Notes: generated by a model from the letters alone, not told the origin. Shown: positions 12,452 through 23,564, numbered from the stretch's first letter. The stretch: 64,000 nucleotides of DNA from Cordylochernes scorpioides (GCA_030710605.1 CP092880.1:11697639-11761638); one strand, 5' to 3'. Translations and numbers: made by a program.

Positions 12452-13213
12452 TGTGGCAATATCGTTGCGGAATTTCTTGTTGTTGGATGCGAATGGTGAG
12501 ATTTGATTGAAGCGCAGTCGTTTGAGTGGAAGTTGCAGCATACAGTTAGGAATAATCAGGACACGTGATTGAGTTTGAAAATAAAGGCAACGGGTTGGAG
12601 GAAAGAAAGTTTGATAAGAGCTGAGCGATTTGACTTATTAATTAACTGATCACATGGCGGTGATTGTACTTAGCTGTGGGATGAGCAGAGGGGGAGAGGT
12701 CTAGAGCCGATGTCACCTCCTTGGGAGCCAAAGCGTAACTGACATTTCTTGCTTTTCGATTTAACACCAAGCTTCAGTTTCTCTCTGATTGGTTGAGATA
12801 TGATCACATGGTGTTTTCCTATTGGTTGACCTACTTAGTGGTTCCTCCCTAATTGGCCGGCGGCTCTCCTTGATGAAAGATGGCCTGCCTGGTATATCCG
12901 ATTTCGTCAGGAAGTATTGGGTATCTTGACGCTTATAGCTTCGACGGATATTAGATACGTCCTGTTTTTGCCGGAAGTATTGAGTGCATCTTGGCTAAAA
13001 TAACTTCTGCGGTCACTAGAGACGTCCGGTCTCTGCCCCTGCAATGTTGACACAGGGGTGCCAAAATAGTCGTGCCAGCTTTAGTCTTACTTCCTATATC
13101 TTTTGTTACTTTCTTTCCTCCAGTTACCTTGTTCTTTATTAAGTCTTTGAAAATCATACATGATATATACATAGTGGGTCGGGGTTGCATTTAATTATAT
13201 ACAAATTATGACA
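12452..13213 (-). repeat. LTR of the 8.4-13.2 kb element (5' LTR on minus strand)
   Basis: Second 762-bp copy, by eye identical to 8364-9125. It is followed at 13214 by TGTG, the presumed target duplication also present at 8360-8363. Confidence 0.9.
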
Positions 13214-13744
13214 TGTGTGTGTGTGGTCTGTTTGTCCTTTATGCCTGACCAAACCACTCATTGGAACGCCATGAAACTTTGGGAAGTTATTTAGTATAGT
13301 ACTGGGAAGGTTTCTAGCAAATAAAATTTTTGAAATAACTTTTCGCTTTAAAATAATCAAGATAAATATTCTAATTTATCTGTTATAATTCAACAATCTG
13401 CTCTAAATATTATCATGATGATACGATGATTTTGTAATGTAGAAAATTAGGAAAGACAAAATTCAGGATGACACGGCAATTTATTTGAGACAAGAATAAT
13501 GATACAATTCCAAGGCAAGATACTATTCCTTTAACTTCCAATTACCGAGGGAACCAATTAATATTGATTTTATTCAACTTATCGAGTATTTTTCAAGGGA
13601 CCGGGAAAAAATGTTCACTTTATCGAGAGATTCGTTAGAAAAACCTTTACTCGGGTAAAACGCGGGCGAAGCCGGGTACGTCCGCTAGTATAATATAATA
13701 ATAAATAGGAAAATTAAAATATGTACAAAAAGTTATATAATAGA

Positions 13745-13900
13745 GGATGAGGGGAGACATCCTCGGCGCGCGAGTGTTCTCCTCCAGGCGATGAGCGGGT
13801 CCTCCACGCCACCGAGCCCAACCTGAACAAAGTGGCGGTAGATCCGTAACTTTGCCGACGCGAGTAGGTCAGTGTAGTGCTATATGGGTCGAGTACATGG
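13745..13900. other. G+C-rich island of unknown origin
   Basis: A block of about 150 bases, clearly richer in G+C than its flanks, containing CATCCTCGGCGCGCGAG, GGCGATGAGCGGGTCCTCC and CGAGCCCAACCTGAAC. No frame is open throughout and no splice site pair is convincing. It could be a decayed exon, a LINE piece or an element promoter. Confidence 0.35.
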
Positions 13901-14144
13901 TCAATGGGAAAGACGGAAGAATGAAAATTGGAAGCAAATTTGTATCTGGAGGAGAATAGAGTTCTGAATTGACAGGTTCAGAAATAAGGCAAAAGTCAAG
14001 AGGTTTGAGTGAGGAAATAAGCCTGTTGAAGGTTTCCATAAAATATCAAAATGATTGCATAGAGAGAACATATATTAATAACCAATCTTCTGCGTTACCA
14101 TTTACGATTTTGTTTAACAATGATTATTCAGGTGATATCATTAG

Positions 14145-14205
14145 ACAGATGGCGCAAGCCATCAGCAACTTTCAGTTGCACGATAAGGAGATGCCTTTTT
14201 CTTAA
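14145..14205 (+). repeat. 3' end of repeat family A
   Basis: CAGATGGCGCAAGCC, then AGCAACTTTCAGTTGCACGA, then AAGGAGATGCCTTTTTC. Nearly identical to 36353-36410 and to one arm of the hairpin at 691-863; AACT...AGTT and CAACTTTCAGTTG give it internal dyad symmetry. Confidence 0.8.
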
Positions 14206-14703
14206 TAATTAATCAATTTGAATATGACATTGAATGTAGTTATTAATATATTTTCTACACGTAATGGTAATGTTGTATTTAGAATAATCACCTTATATTT
14301 ATCAAATAAAGAGATTAGATTATAGGGTTGAGTGTATCTCTTAAAAAGAAATGGATTGATGATGAAGGTTCAGTGTGTAGAAGGAATAGAAAGAGAATGA
14401 TTGGAAGAAGAAAGATTAAACGAATGAACTAGAGAAGATACTCAACTGTTGGCATAAACAAAAATGTACAACTGCGCTAAGCACTCCAGGTATAGTGGAA
14501 GGTATCTTAATCACAAGGCGAACTCCAGCGAATGTCCCCTGTACAAAACCTAGATGTAAATATTAGTACTGTTGTATCGCTAGATAGAGATGTAGCCAGG
14601 ATGACAAGATTAGGTGTTGTTTCTATCAGGCCACCACGGACTTGGGAAATATTAGAAATACCTTACAATATCCTACTGACTGACTGCCGCTATTTATAAT
14701 CTA

Positions 14704-15072
14704 CTAGCCGAATGACCTTGGCAACGTCCGTGTTTTACCCGATTGAATGTTTTGATTCAAATACTATTTGTTACAATTATAAATTGGCGCCTTAAATAAA
14801 TGCATATGTTAGTTAATAACTATAGCCTATGTGCTTTATCTGTCTATGTACTGTTGGCTTCCGTAGGCGTCTCTTACTGGGAAAAAGAAAGAGAGGATTC
14901 CATTTGGTTATTAACTAATATATGTATTTATTTAAGGAGCGACCCGCTCCAACACAGGAAAGGTGGCGTGATCGTAGCCAACCAATAGGAGAGCGCCATT
15001 CCAAAAAAAAAGCTAACGGTGACAGAGATGAAGAATTATTAAGAACGCATGACGCTCGTAACTGTATATAGA
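14704..15072 (-). mobile_element. Helitron-like element, family H1, minus strand
   Basis: Read on the minus strand it begins TCTATATACAGTTACGAGCG (complement ends 15072) and ends with a short hairpin around GACGTTGCC and a terminal CGGCTAG (complement 14704-14710), then T. The inside is shared with 47153-47559 and 50122-50578, including a palindrome TAGTTAATAAC...GTTATTAACTA and CGACCCGCTCCAACAC. The 62-codon plus-strand frame at 14800 recurs only because the copies are similar; it is not a gene. Confidence 0.7.
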
Positions 15073-15228
15073 ATTCCTAAAGCAACAATTGAGTATGCAA
15101 AGAGGATATTTCCATATCTACAAATATCCAAGTATGCAAATACACTACAAATGCAAAGAACTCAGTAACATTCAGATGAATGATAACAATATCAGTTGTG
15201 AAAATTGAAACTATTATAGACGCGTCAG

Positions 15229-15450
15229 ACTCTTTTTGAAAATAAACAATTTCTACTGCCCTTACTGCGTTGGAAAAATTAATGGGAGGACCTGGCTCAT
15301 CAGTGGTGAACCCTCCCAACGGTTTCGCCAGTTTAATCTACCTTTAATTTTTTTTCCATTGCAGTAAGGGCAGTAAAAATTGTTTAATTTCAAAAAGAAT
15401 ATTACACGTCTAAAATAGTTTATAATTTTCATAACAGATGGCGCTCTAGT
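15229..15450. mobile_element. Family B element
   Basis: Hairpin arms TTTCTACTGCCCTTACTGC (about 15250) and GCAGTAAGGGCAGT (15363) surround GGCTCATCAGTGGTGAACC and GGTTTCGCCAG. The right edge carries CAGATGGCGCTCTAG at 15435. On the minus strand the inside reads CTGGCGAAACC...ACTGATGAGCCAG, hammerhead-like words in permuted order. Confidence 0.7.
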
Positions 15451-16021
15451 GTATCGTAATAAAAATATCAGATGTATGCAAATTAATACAAGGAAAGGTA
15501 TGATGGCAACTAGTGTACTGTGAGAAGATAGAAAGCATGGTTTTTCACTATAGGCCAGGATGGGCTTAAGAGTGAAGAAGTCGATGAAGGATTGAGATCA
15601 TTGAGAGATAGAGTAGAGGTGAAGAAAGACTACAGTAAACAAATCAGCAGCACAGTGTGGATGGTCCACAATTATTTCTCCATTAATTCACTGCCATCGA
15701 CTTCTCGCGTGCTCCTGGACCCCAGCAATCCATCTTGCCACGTCCATCCAGCCGCTCTCATACTGTCTACACACTTAATGACAATATGATACACACCTTC
15801 TCTTAGAATATGCTTACTGCAAAATTTTATTATAAAAAGATCAATTTTCAAAGAATATTTGCAAATAGCATCTTCATTCTCAATCAAACGATCCCCAAAC
15901 TATGGAGCGCATTATTCCTTTCATTAAAATCTGAACTACAGCTTTTAATCCACCCACTCTTTCTAAGACATTTTTACAAAAGACAGTCCTATTACACCTA
16001 TATTATGCAGGTAAATCTATA
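15451..16021. other. No supported gene
   Basis: Unique-looking A+T-rich sequence with a few short frames on both strands (for example 15592-15789), none with a domain, splice support or unusual composition. Confidence 0.4.
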
Positions 16022-16255
16022 CTTATGGACAAAACTTAAGGAGGTTGTACTATTTAGCATGTATATCTGGATTCAGACAATAACTCTGAAAGATACTTTT
16101 ATGGACAAAACTTAAGAAAGTTGTACCATTTAGCATGTATATCTGGATTCAGACAATAACTCTGAAAGATACACTTATGGACAAAACTTAAGAAAGTTGT
16201 ACCATTTAGCATGTATATCGGGATTCACACAATAACTCTGAAAGATATTTGATAC
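16022..16255. repeat. 76-bp tandem repeat with Tc1-like end sequence
   Basis: Three units at 16022, 16099 and 16175, each TTATGGACAAAACTTAAG, then GTTGTACCATTTAGCATG and CAGACAATAACTCTGAAAG. The same unit occurs around 30205-30670 and forms a palindromic mini-element at 45011-45135, so it looks like the terminal repeat of a Tc1/mariner-type element. Confidence 0.8.
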
Positions 16256-17039
16256 ACATTATTAAAGACACACGAGATAATCAAGTGTGAACAAAATTGC
16301 CTCTGTCTTCTTCTTCTTAAAAAAAAAAAAACAGACAACTAGCGACTACAAAATATGAAATTTACTCAAGTTTCATCCTTTCGTGTAGATAAAAGACTAA
16401 AAATTTCCTGGTGATTGAAAGCTAGTCCAGATTTTAATGAAATAAACTTTTCGTGTCATTGTTGTGGAATCTTTTGATTGAACAATACCGGAGCAATTTT
16501 TGTTCTTCGAATCTCTTTATTTTTTATTGGATTTGGAATACATGTTGTGGCGCAAGACTATGAACATATTGCCTACGAAAGAACACCTATCGAAAAGAAA
16601 TTATTTATTTTCGACAATGTTCTGTAAATATCATTCTTTTATTTCGATCCTTATGAAGTGAATCATAGCTACAAGAACGTCCTGGAAAAGAAAGAAAATT
16701 CTCTGCCTAGGTGTCATTTTTTCCTAGAAAATAAATTTTATTCAAATATTCATATTGAATAAGAGAAAATTTTCCAATTTTAAATCGCTTTTTGTTAATT
16801 ATTTAATATACTTGTTACAAGGATTTAGGTTCTGAGGTAATGATAACCAAATATATACAAATCATAGTGCGCTGTGAAATACAAGAATGTTTTTCACCAC
16901 TGATGTGTGCCATGATATTCATTATAATTTGTATTAATGAGATGTAGAAATAGTTTTGATGATTAAAAAACATTAAATTCTGTATAGAGTTATAGAGAAT
17001 CTCTTATTGTTTTTATTGATTTCAGCTTCGAGTTAAATA
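16256..17039. other. No supported gene
   Basis: A+T-rich unique sequence; A run at 16318-16330. No ORF, repeat or regulatory pattern that I can defend. Confidence 0.4.
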
Positions 17040-17230
17040 TATTGCCACGTGGAAAATTACGAAAGATAAACTTCAGGATGACACAGCAATTTATTTGAAG
17101 ACAAGAACAAAGTATAAATGATAAAGAAAATATAAGCAATGAGGAAGTTTACAGAGTAGCAAAATACTTGTATAAACATTTTAGAAAATGATACTCTGTT
17201 AATATAATAATAAATACTTTGCTACAACAT
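17040..17230 (+). repeat. Dispersed repeat family C
   Basis: ATTGCCACGTGGAAAATTA, then ACTTCAGGATGACACAGC, then AATTTATTTGAAGACAAGAA. It recurs at 47825-48030 (plus), 27660-27850 (minus) and in part inside the Helitron (13440-13500). It ends near AATAATAAATACTTTG(C)TACA. Ends and class are unknown; the part shared with the Helitron hints at a Helitron derivative. Confidence 0.7.
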
Positions 17231-17776
17231 TTTCTTCTTTCTTATCTCCACTCAATCATATCAGGTTATCAAGCTTGTAAAGCTTGTTGATGGTGTCTGC
17301 TGGGGATGAGTAGAGCTCATCAATGGATGAGTCAATACAGTCAATTTATTCTGTAGTTAATTGACGTGATAACTAAAGAATAGTCGCAGTAAAGGCGAAT
17401 CCGTCGTACAATGAGGACCTATGGACGAGGTCTGATGTCACCAAGCTCTGAAGTGTACCATACCCAACTATATAATGTCACCAATTCTATCCATAAAATT
17501 ACTTCTGAAACATTGTCCTACAGTATTTCTGAGGAATCTCAAAGACAGTTTTCCAATTAAATGCAGGATAAAATAAACCAATTTTATATATTAATAAGTG
17601 AAATTATACTGGGAACCGGTAGATAAATTAATAAAAAGCATTTCTTGATTGTAAAACTAAAGTTTTCTCATGGATTTCCCAATCTGTCGGATAAATATGA
17701 ACTAATCGTAATTTTTTAATTATTCCAGAATTGGCCAAATGGCTAGATGGCGCAATCCATGAGCACATAAAACTGT

Positions 17777-18078
17777 TATTAGAGGAAAACATGGTGAAGG
17801 AAGACGAGTTCCTTTTATTGATAAATAGGTGCAAGCTTTCGGGCAAAAACCCTTCAACAGGCGAGCGCGACTTATAAAAACTATGGTACAAATGGTAGAA
17901 AGGAATATATATATATATTTCTTCCTACCATTGGTACCATAGTTCTTATAAGTCGCGCTCGCCAGTTGAAGGGTTTTTACCCGAAAGCTTGCACCTATTT
18001 ATCAATAAAAGAAACTCGTCTTCCTTCACCATGTTTTTCGTCTAATTCCAATCCAGGAAGAATTCTTTATCTATATTT
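17777..18078. mobile_element. Foldback element 2 (Penelope-like)
   Basis: A 10-base direct repeat ATAAAACTGT (17767-17776, 18079-18088) flanks two long inverted arms (about 17780-17912 and 17920-18050) that meet at an AT-rich tip. The arms include GAAGGAAGACGAG, CTTTCGGGCAAAAACCC and GCGAGCGCGACTTATAA. A tail of about 28 bases follows the right arm only. Each arm holds CTGTTGA (or CAGTTGA), GGGTTTTT(G/A)CCC, GAAAGC, a degraded hammerhead-like order. The insertion split a family-A repeat. Confidence 0.75.
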
Positions 18079-18239
18079 ATAAAACTGTCAGTTGCCCGAT
18101 CAGGAGAGATGTATTTTTCTTATTATATCCCTCTGATCCCAGTACTATTTTACTTTTATACTATTTTTCACACAGTTTGGCTTACTCAAGTACTTATGGC
18201 CTTAAATACCCATTTCATGTTTTTTCAGGATGCCTTAAA

Positions 18240-18465
18240 GACAAGGGTTTTTTTGGGTCATTGAGGTATAGATTTCACAACACTGTGAGGGACAACAGCC
18301 CGAAACACGTACGTGGTTAGCTTTTATTGATTAATTAAGAATGGGTATTTTTTTGGTCAAATTCTAATAAAATTAAAAATCAAAGATTAGTTGATATTTA
18401 TTAAGACAGATGGCGCAAGCCATCAGCAACTTTTATTTGCACAAACAGGAGATGCCTTTTTCCTA
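18240..18465 (+). mobile_element. Family A repeat with a broken hammerhead
   Basis: It has the family-A order: a GGTCATTGAGGTATAG box, CTGTGAGGGACAACAGCCC, GAAACACGTACGTGG, TTGATTAATTAAGAATGGGT, then AGATGGCGCAAGCCATCAGC. The core lost an A (CTGTGA instead of CTGATGA), so ribozyme activity is not expected. Confidence 0.65.
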
Positions 18466-18579
18466 TTATATTAATAAGTGCTTCGTTCTTACCGTGCATC
18501 CACTACTTCAAAGTTGTTGTGGGCCTAGTGAGGTTAGGCAAACAATAATCAAGACATATTCATTTCATTGCACCTAAGC

Positions 18580-19260
18580 TGCAATATGCAAATACAATTT
18601 GTGGAGTAAGTAAAACAATATGAATGTCTTTAGAGTCTAACTATGTAAAGAATATATCTGTGACCAATTTACAATAGAACAACATCAATTCTACAGACAT
18701 TAACATCTACAGGTTTGGTATATCCACCACACCAACTCTACAACAAACACAGGCTTATATAACTCTAACATCAAAATTTTAAATATCCCCATTATTAATT
18801 GCTCAATTAATCAAGTTCAAGAAATTGACTCATCAAATTGTGACCAGCTTATTGCTAGGATTTCGGATCATTTGTAACATACAAGGAAGATTGAAGAATA
18901 TAAGTCTAGTGAAGATGGGAAAACAATCAACAAGAAATATACATTTAAATGCATCAAAGCTGTAATATGCAATATGCAAATATAAATAGGGAAGTAAGTA
19001 AAACCATCTAAAAGTCTTTAGAACCGAATCAGGTCATGAATATCTCTATGATCAAATTACATTAGAACAACATCAATTCTACAGACATTACATTAGCATC
19101 TACAGGTTTGGTACATACACACACACAAAAGTCCGACACGAACATTTGAAATATCCCCATTATTAATTGCTTAAGTAATCAAGTTCAAGAAATTGATTCA
19201 CCTAATTTTGACCAACCTGGATTTCGACCCATTTGGAACATACAAGGAAGATTGAGTTAG
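18580..19260. repeat. Tandem duplication of about 370-390 bp
   Basis: Two diverged copies share ATATGCAAATA, ACAACATCAATTCTACAGAC, CATCTACAGGTTTGGTA, AATATCCCCATTATTAATTG and CATACAAGGAAGATTGA in the same order (for example 18704 and 19097, 18781 and 19149). No ORF. Confidence 0.75.
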
Positions 19261-19862
19261 ATTAATAATCTTCAAGGAAAGTCATGTTCTTTTTGATTAA
19301 CGAGATCCCCATTCTTTGACAACCCCACAAATATTACCCGAATTTTCGATGATGAAGAAACGCGGAAAGTTATTTTTTAATTACGTTTTTGGAACATCAC
19401 ACATATTTGAGCCAATTTAATGATTCTATGAAGAAAGAGGACAGAATATTCTTGTCACAAATCTATGGAATTTGTCACCTTAATGAGAATTATGTTCTCA
19501 GGATATCTACATCTCTTTAGATATTGAAACGTTTTTAATGCTATCTAATCATTAAAGCTTAGGAATTTTGAATGCTGAATAAAATGAGGTTCTCTTACCA
19601 TCTTCGATGGTATTCTTAAATTCGATATGTTATTGCCCAGGCATCAAAGTTTGGAGTTAATAAAATATATGTTTATTTGTACGATTGACTCAAATATGTA
19701 TTAAATGTATTGGAGTATTGTTGCAAAGTTGCGGATTATTCATGGAATTGAAGAAGAATTGCTTTGAAAAGTCAGCGAGGCGATGAATAAAAAATCAGCC
19801 AAGAGGCTGAAACACCAGTGTAGAAACATAAGATAGTATTGGTGCATCCATTGCAATTAGTA

Positions 19863-20132
19863 TTATTTTCCCTCCCTTTTTAGCCCCCCTAATTCCGTCT
19901 TGTGGAAACAGAGACGCTGTCCCGTTATAGCACTGGGACGTCTTCTTTGATTCGCTAGGCCTGTTAGGTTTACTGAGGAGGCCGAATCCTCTTTGTCTTC
20001 CTCGATGTCAAACTGTCGCGATGTCCACCCGGAAGTTCTATTTAGACTTTCCTGACATCGTTCTTTGATCGTTTTGTCTCTTTCTTCTTCTCTATCAATA
20101 GATCGATTCTTAGAATCGATGGTTGATTGTAC
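19863..20132 (-). CDS. Hypothetical charged ORF, 89 aa
   Basis: From ATG 20132 to the stop at 19863 the minus strand is open and noticeably richer in G+C than its flanks. The product is hydrophilic, Arg/Lys/Glu/Ser-rich, with REEERDKTIKERC and DIEEDKEDSASS stretches and no membrane segment. The open frame continues upstream into a mariner MITE end, so the true start is uncertain. It may be an exon, a gag-like or ORF1-like scrap, or chance. No family recognised. Confidence 0.25.
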   Translation of the reverse strand, partial: VQSTIDSKNRSIDREEERDKTIKERCQESLNRTSGWTSRQFDIEEDKEDSASSVNLTGLANQRRRPSAITGQRLCFHKTELGGLKREGK

Positions 20133-20147
20133 CATCTTTTGCTTGAT

Positions 20148-20346
20148 ACAAGATTGTCCCAAAAGTTCGTAAGAGCTTGCAAAAATTGAAATAACAATAT
20201 TATACGACGTTATGTATAATGTCTTTGTATTATGTATAAAGTAATTGTATTATGTATTATTATGTATTCGCTGTAATAATATTATTCGCCAAGTAATAAT
20301 AAAAACAACGTTTTAAGAAAAACACAAACTTTTGAGACAACCTTAT
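20148..20346. mobile_element. mariner-type MITE
   Basis: Ends CAAGATTGTCCCAAAAGTTCG and CAAACTTTTGAGACAACCTT are inverted repeats of the classical mariner kind, with TA on each side. The body repeats TTATGTATAA and GTATTATGTA. Intact relatives at 61541-61721 and (cut by the window end) 63884. Confidence 0.8.
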
Positions 20347-20642
20347 ATTATAAACTTAGAGATGACATGACCATTTACAACTAAAGCAAAAGATATATTA
20401 TCGAACAAACTACTATATTCGTCTAATAATAAACAGTATCTTCATAAATTGATAAGGTATGGCATACTATGACTATTTCATAGTTCCTAAAGCATAGGCC
20501 AAATCATCCGGAAACCTATTACCATGTCCCGCAGCACTTTGAAACCGGCAGAATGCTATTTACTTCATCTTGTGCCTATAGTGCACACCATCCTATATAG
20601 GCAAAAACAGATCGTACAATAGAATAAAAGATCATTGCTGTT

Positions 20643-20936
20643 AAAGGTTATCCCAAAAGTTCATAAACACCTGCAACGAATTCTAAACATATATTCATAT
20701 AATAGATACAGTAGAACCTCCCTGTAAAGGACACCTAATAACAGAGCCAAAGTGTCCTTTATAGAGATTTCCTCTTACCGGAGAGTTGCTAAATTGTAAA
20801 AATGGTCATTTTTGCAAATGAAAACTGTTTTTTGTAGAGAGGTGTCCTCTAGCTGGGTGTCCGATTAAGGGAGGTTCTATTTTATATATTCAGATTCAAT
20901 TTTTGCAAGTGTTTACGAACTTTTAGAATAACCTTG
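20643..20936. mobile_element. mariner-type MITE split by a pogo-like MITE
   Basis: Ends AAGGTTATCCCAAAAGTTC and GAACTTTTAGAATAACCTTG next to TA. The middle is occupied by the pogo-like MITE 20709-20882. Same nesting as at 34224-34654. Confidence 0.75.
20709..20882. mobile_element. pogo/Tigger-like MITE, nested
   Basis: CAGTAGAACCTCCCTG at the left and GGGAGGTTCTAT at the right, with internal AGTGTCCTTTATAGAG and GTAGAGAGGTGTCCTC. Close to 7575-7753. The right terminus has drifted. Confidence 0.75.
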
Positions 20937-21349
20937 TATATGAAATATTCAAGACGCTAAATCCTTTATATCATCAACATAAAAAAGAAACAGGTCACAA
21001 ATTCAACCTGCAAGAAGTCACATGTCTATAGTTTCTCAACAGAAAACGTTCGTTCTAGAATACTTATTCTGAAAAAATCAACACCCGATTGGTTTTATTT
21101 ATTCCTTGTGGGTTTGTGTAAAAATGTGTAATGCCCCCCTTTATTTTTTTATTAAAAATATTTAAACCCCTCTGAAAGGGAAGGAAATTTGATAATATCA
21201 AATATATATTGAGTACAATTAATCATTCCTCCAAGGAAAAGTGTATTTTCGAAACATTTTTATTCTCTAGCTTTCAGGCTCGGACGTCCTTCTACAGGAG
21301 AAAACTTAGTATAATAATTCGCCAATAGAACACGAGTTAAATATATTAG

Positions 21350-22068
21350 GATATTATTTTATATTATTTTATAAAAATTCTGTAGATATTAAACAAATTA
21401 TATCAACTTATGAAAATGATGACAAAATATATATATATGTTGTAATATATTCCAATATATCTATGTCTCCCTGTGTTGTATAGATGTAGTGTAATTGCCA
21501 AGGTAACAAATAAAATTTCGAGTGAGTGACAGTCGGCGCCAGTAGGAGGAAAGAGGTCCGAAAAACAAGTCGGGTTCCTAGGTGTGCCCTTTCTTACTCA
21601 AACAGATTAGTCGGCTTTAAGACACAATGCTTACAGACCCCTCTATACAGATCTCCCCTGACCGGCGTCGGCTACACTGGCTCTCTCGCCATCTCTGTGG
21701 TGCCATCCAACATGCCTCGTCCTTTTGTGTAATCCCAATCATGCCTGAAACCATTCTAATCATTGTAGACACCACGACTGCAACCACAATACCACACTGC
21801 ATTCATCCAACAAGATACAACAACTACATTACTACATATTTCTAATGAGAGGACAAACAAATAAACAAATATAGGGCTCTAGGACATAAACAAGGAAGCA
21901 AGGAATACATATCAGACTGTAGTTATCATTATTAGGAGATGTCTATCTGGTTCCCACCGTTGTTTCATATATATCAAATATATATAACACAAAGTTGTAG
22001 AAGGATTATATTCATTAAACCAAAGAGGCACCTCTCCCTTTATTATCCATTAGAATGATGCATTATTA
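21350..22068. other. No firm gene; short unique stretch
   Basis: Contains a G+C-richer piece at 21525-21730 (GTCGGCGCCAGTAGG, TCCCCTGACCGGCGTCGGC) open for 60-70 codons in overlapping frames on both strands. That is typical of compositional chance or a decayed element. No domain is seen. A hammerhead-like remnant CTGTAGAAGGAC...GAAAGC lies just upstream on the minus strand (21277-21300). Confidence 0.35.
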
Positions 22069-22476
22069 CGTTATACAGTTATCAGCGTCATGCGTTCTGT
22101 CACCGTTTGCGAGCCAATAGGAGAGCGCCATTCAGGTGTCACCGTTTGCTGCGCCACCACGTGGCGCGACGGTGACCTTGAGTGACGTAATGACAGGGAA
22201 GAGGAACAAGAAATCACTTGCTATCATTATCATATCATTTTATGTATATATCAGATTTAAAATATATTCATACAAAAAATCTAAATAATACAATTTTCAA
22301 ATATCGTTGTGAAAATTTACAATTTTTATTTTTGTATTTTAAAAACACACAAAGATTGAAGCGGGACGTTTCAAAAGAGTGCCATCCACGACGCCAATTT
22401 ATAATTGTAAAGAATAGTATTTTAATAAAACATTTAATCGGGTAAAACACGGGCGTTGCCCGGGTCATTCGGTTAG
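22069..22476 (+). mobile_element. Helitron-like element, family H1, diverged
   Basis: 5' TTATACAGTTATCAGCGTCA and 3' AATCGGGTAAAACACGGGCG hairpin then CATTCGG(T)TAG match the ends of 50122-50578. The inside differs (GCCACCACGTGGCGC palindrome, 22150-22165). A terminal C to T change makes TTAG instead of CTAG. Confidence 0.6.
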
Positions 22477-22674
22477 TATGTAAATATAGTAAAATCTGCC
22501 CCTGCACTAATGTGAGCCATGGAGCCCCCAGATTGGCTTCCTTCCTGAATTTTCCAAAACTGGTGTTATGGCCTATACATTATCACAAATAGTAAAGTTA
22601 TATCAGGGTGATAAGCAGGATTCATCGTTCTGATGATAAATAAAGGGAGATGTGCTTCTTTAGATACATATGTA

Positions 22675-22890
22675 TTAAAAAATAAAAATGACATATCCTG
22701 ACCAGGAGCACATGTGCTTTTCAGAAGGCAGAGCGTCATCTAGTGGAACAGAAATAAACTAATCATTGATTTAGCCTGTTCCCTGATATTTGGCCAACCC
22801 AATCTCTTGATAAATCAAGAAAAGCCATCCACGAACGCGTTTCGTGCTGTTGGTGCTCGTCAGCGTGGAGTAGGCTGTACCATTGCCACC
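22675..22890 (-). mobile_element. Family A' repeat, minus strand
   Basis: Read on the minus strand: GGTACAGCCTACTCCACG, a hammerhead (22829-22868), TTGATTTATCAAGAGATTGG, a CCACTAGATGACGCTC box (22731-22746), AGCACATGTGCTCCTGGTCA and GGATATGTCA. Same order as 49545-49790. Confidence 0.75.
22829..22868 (-). ncRNA. Hammerhead ribozyme motif, stem II weakened
   Basis: On the minus strand: stem I CCACG/CGTGG, core CTGACGA, stem II region GCAC-CAACA-GCAC (two of four pairs kept), core GAA, palindromic stem III ACGCGT, cleavage position T (GTT). The core nucleotides are intact; the stem II mismatches probably reduce activity. Confidence 0.55.
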
Positions 22891-23292
22891 AATACATACA
22901 TATGTATATGAAGAAAACAAAAGAAGAAAATGGCGCTATGTCATCTTAAATGTTCATGTTAACGGTCAGAATATGGCTCTTTTGTTTTAAACATCAACAC
23001 CTTACCTTTTTTTCTTTTTTTTTCACATGTTCAGCGTATATGCGCAAATTAGACATCATTTATACATTTCTTAAGAATCCCCTTTGACCAAATTTTGGTC
23101 GTAGATGTATAGCCTGCACCACCCTGACAAAGATAAGTGAATTACTCGACAAACTGAACTGGCGACAGGCCTTAAAGCACCTAATCAAGAAAGGGTTAGA
23201 GGAAACCGCCGTCTCATTTGCGATCATATGGCCCGAGAACAGGGAGGAACTTCTCTCGAGCTCAGGCTGGCTCTGGGCTCCTGACGGAATAC

Positions 23293-23495
23293 TGTTGAAA
23301 AGTGACTCGCACCTCGGCTGTCGCTTAGCAACGGCCACTTCCCCCAGACATTACGTAACTGTATATAGGTTTCAGTTTTGCTTGTTGACTCACTGGGCTT
23401 ACCTTCTTTTAACTCTCTTATGTTTGTCATCTAAATATAATCTTTTTGATAATTAAACATACTTTCTGAGATCCAACCTCTGTTTTATTCTTACA
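23293..23495 (+). repeat. copia 5' LTR
   Basis: 203 bp, TG...CA ends, eye-identical to 27117-27319. TATATAGG at 23365 could serve as a TATA box and AATTAAACAT near 23453 as an A-rich 3' signal. Confidence 0.95.
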
Positions 23496-23511
23496 TGGCA
23501 GCAGAGCTTGG
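23496..23511 (+). promoter_or_regulatory. copia primer-binding site (candidate)
   Basis: TGGCAGCAGAGCTTGG abuts the 5' LTR. Copia elements commonly prime from an initiator-tRNA-Met segment, for which TGG...CAGAGC-type sequences are usual. The tRNA of this species is not available to test pairing. Confidence 0.55.
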
Positions 23512-23564
23512 TTGGTATCAAATATTTTTGTTTATCTAAGCTGAAATTCGTTTGCTTGCTCAAG

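Larger units (their letters stand above)
8364..13213 (-). mobile_element. Young LTR retrotransposon lacking pol (LARD-like)
   Basis: Two 762-bp direct repeats (8364-9125, 12452-13213) start TG and end CA and enclose 3.3 kb. A TGTG direct repeat flanks the pair. The minus strand is the sense strand by two signs: a purine run AGGGGGCGC (complement of 9127-9135) sits just before the minus-strand 3' LTR, and a gag-like ORF begins 87 nt after the 5' LTR. No protease, RT or integrase is visible, so it must move in trans. A 4-bp duplication suits Gypsy/Metaviridae-type elements. I could not assign a primer-binding tRNA. Confidence 0.8.
8336..13688 (+). mobile_element. Non-autonomous Helitron, split by an LTR element
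   Basis: The 5' end is TCTATATATATAAAAATGAA after an A. The 3' end has a short hairpin, GCGGGCGAAGCCGGG, about ten bases before a terminal CTAG, followed by T. These match the A|TC...CTAG|T rule of Helitrons. Without the inserted LTR element only about 500 bp of Helitron remain, with no Rep/helicase ORF. The Helitron's TG-rich 5' region was the LTR element's target. Confidence 0.75.

Noticed and set aside
8863-13190. Identical 79-codon minus frames at 8863-9102 and 12951-13190
   Set aside because: Both lie inside the two identical LTRs.
23508-23564. Upstream extension of the copia frame from 23508
   Set aside because: It would begin with TTG; the first ATG with good context is 23565, where copia gag normally starts.
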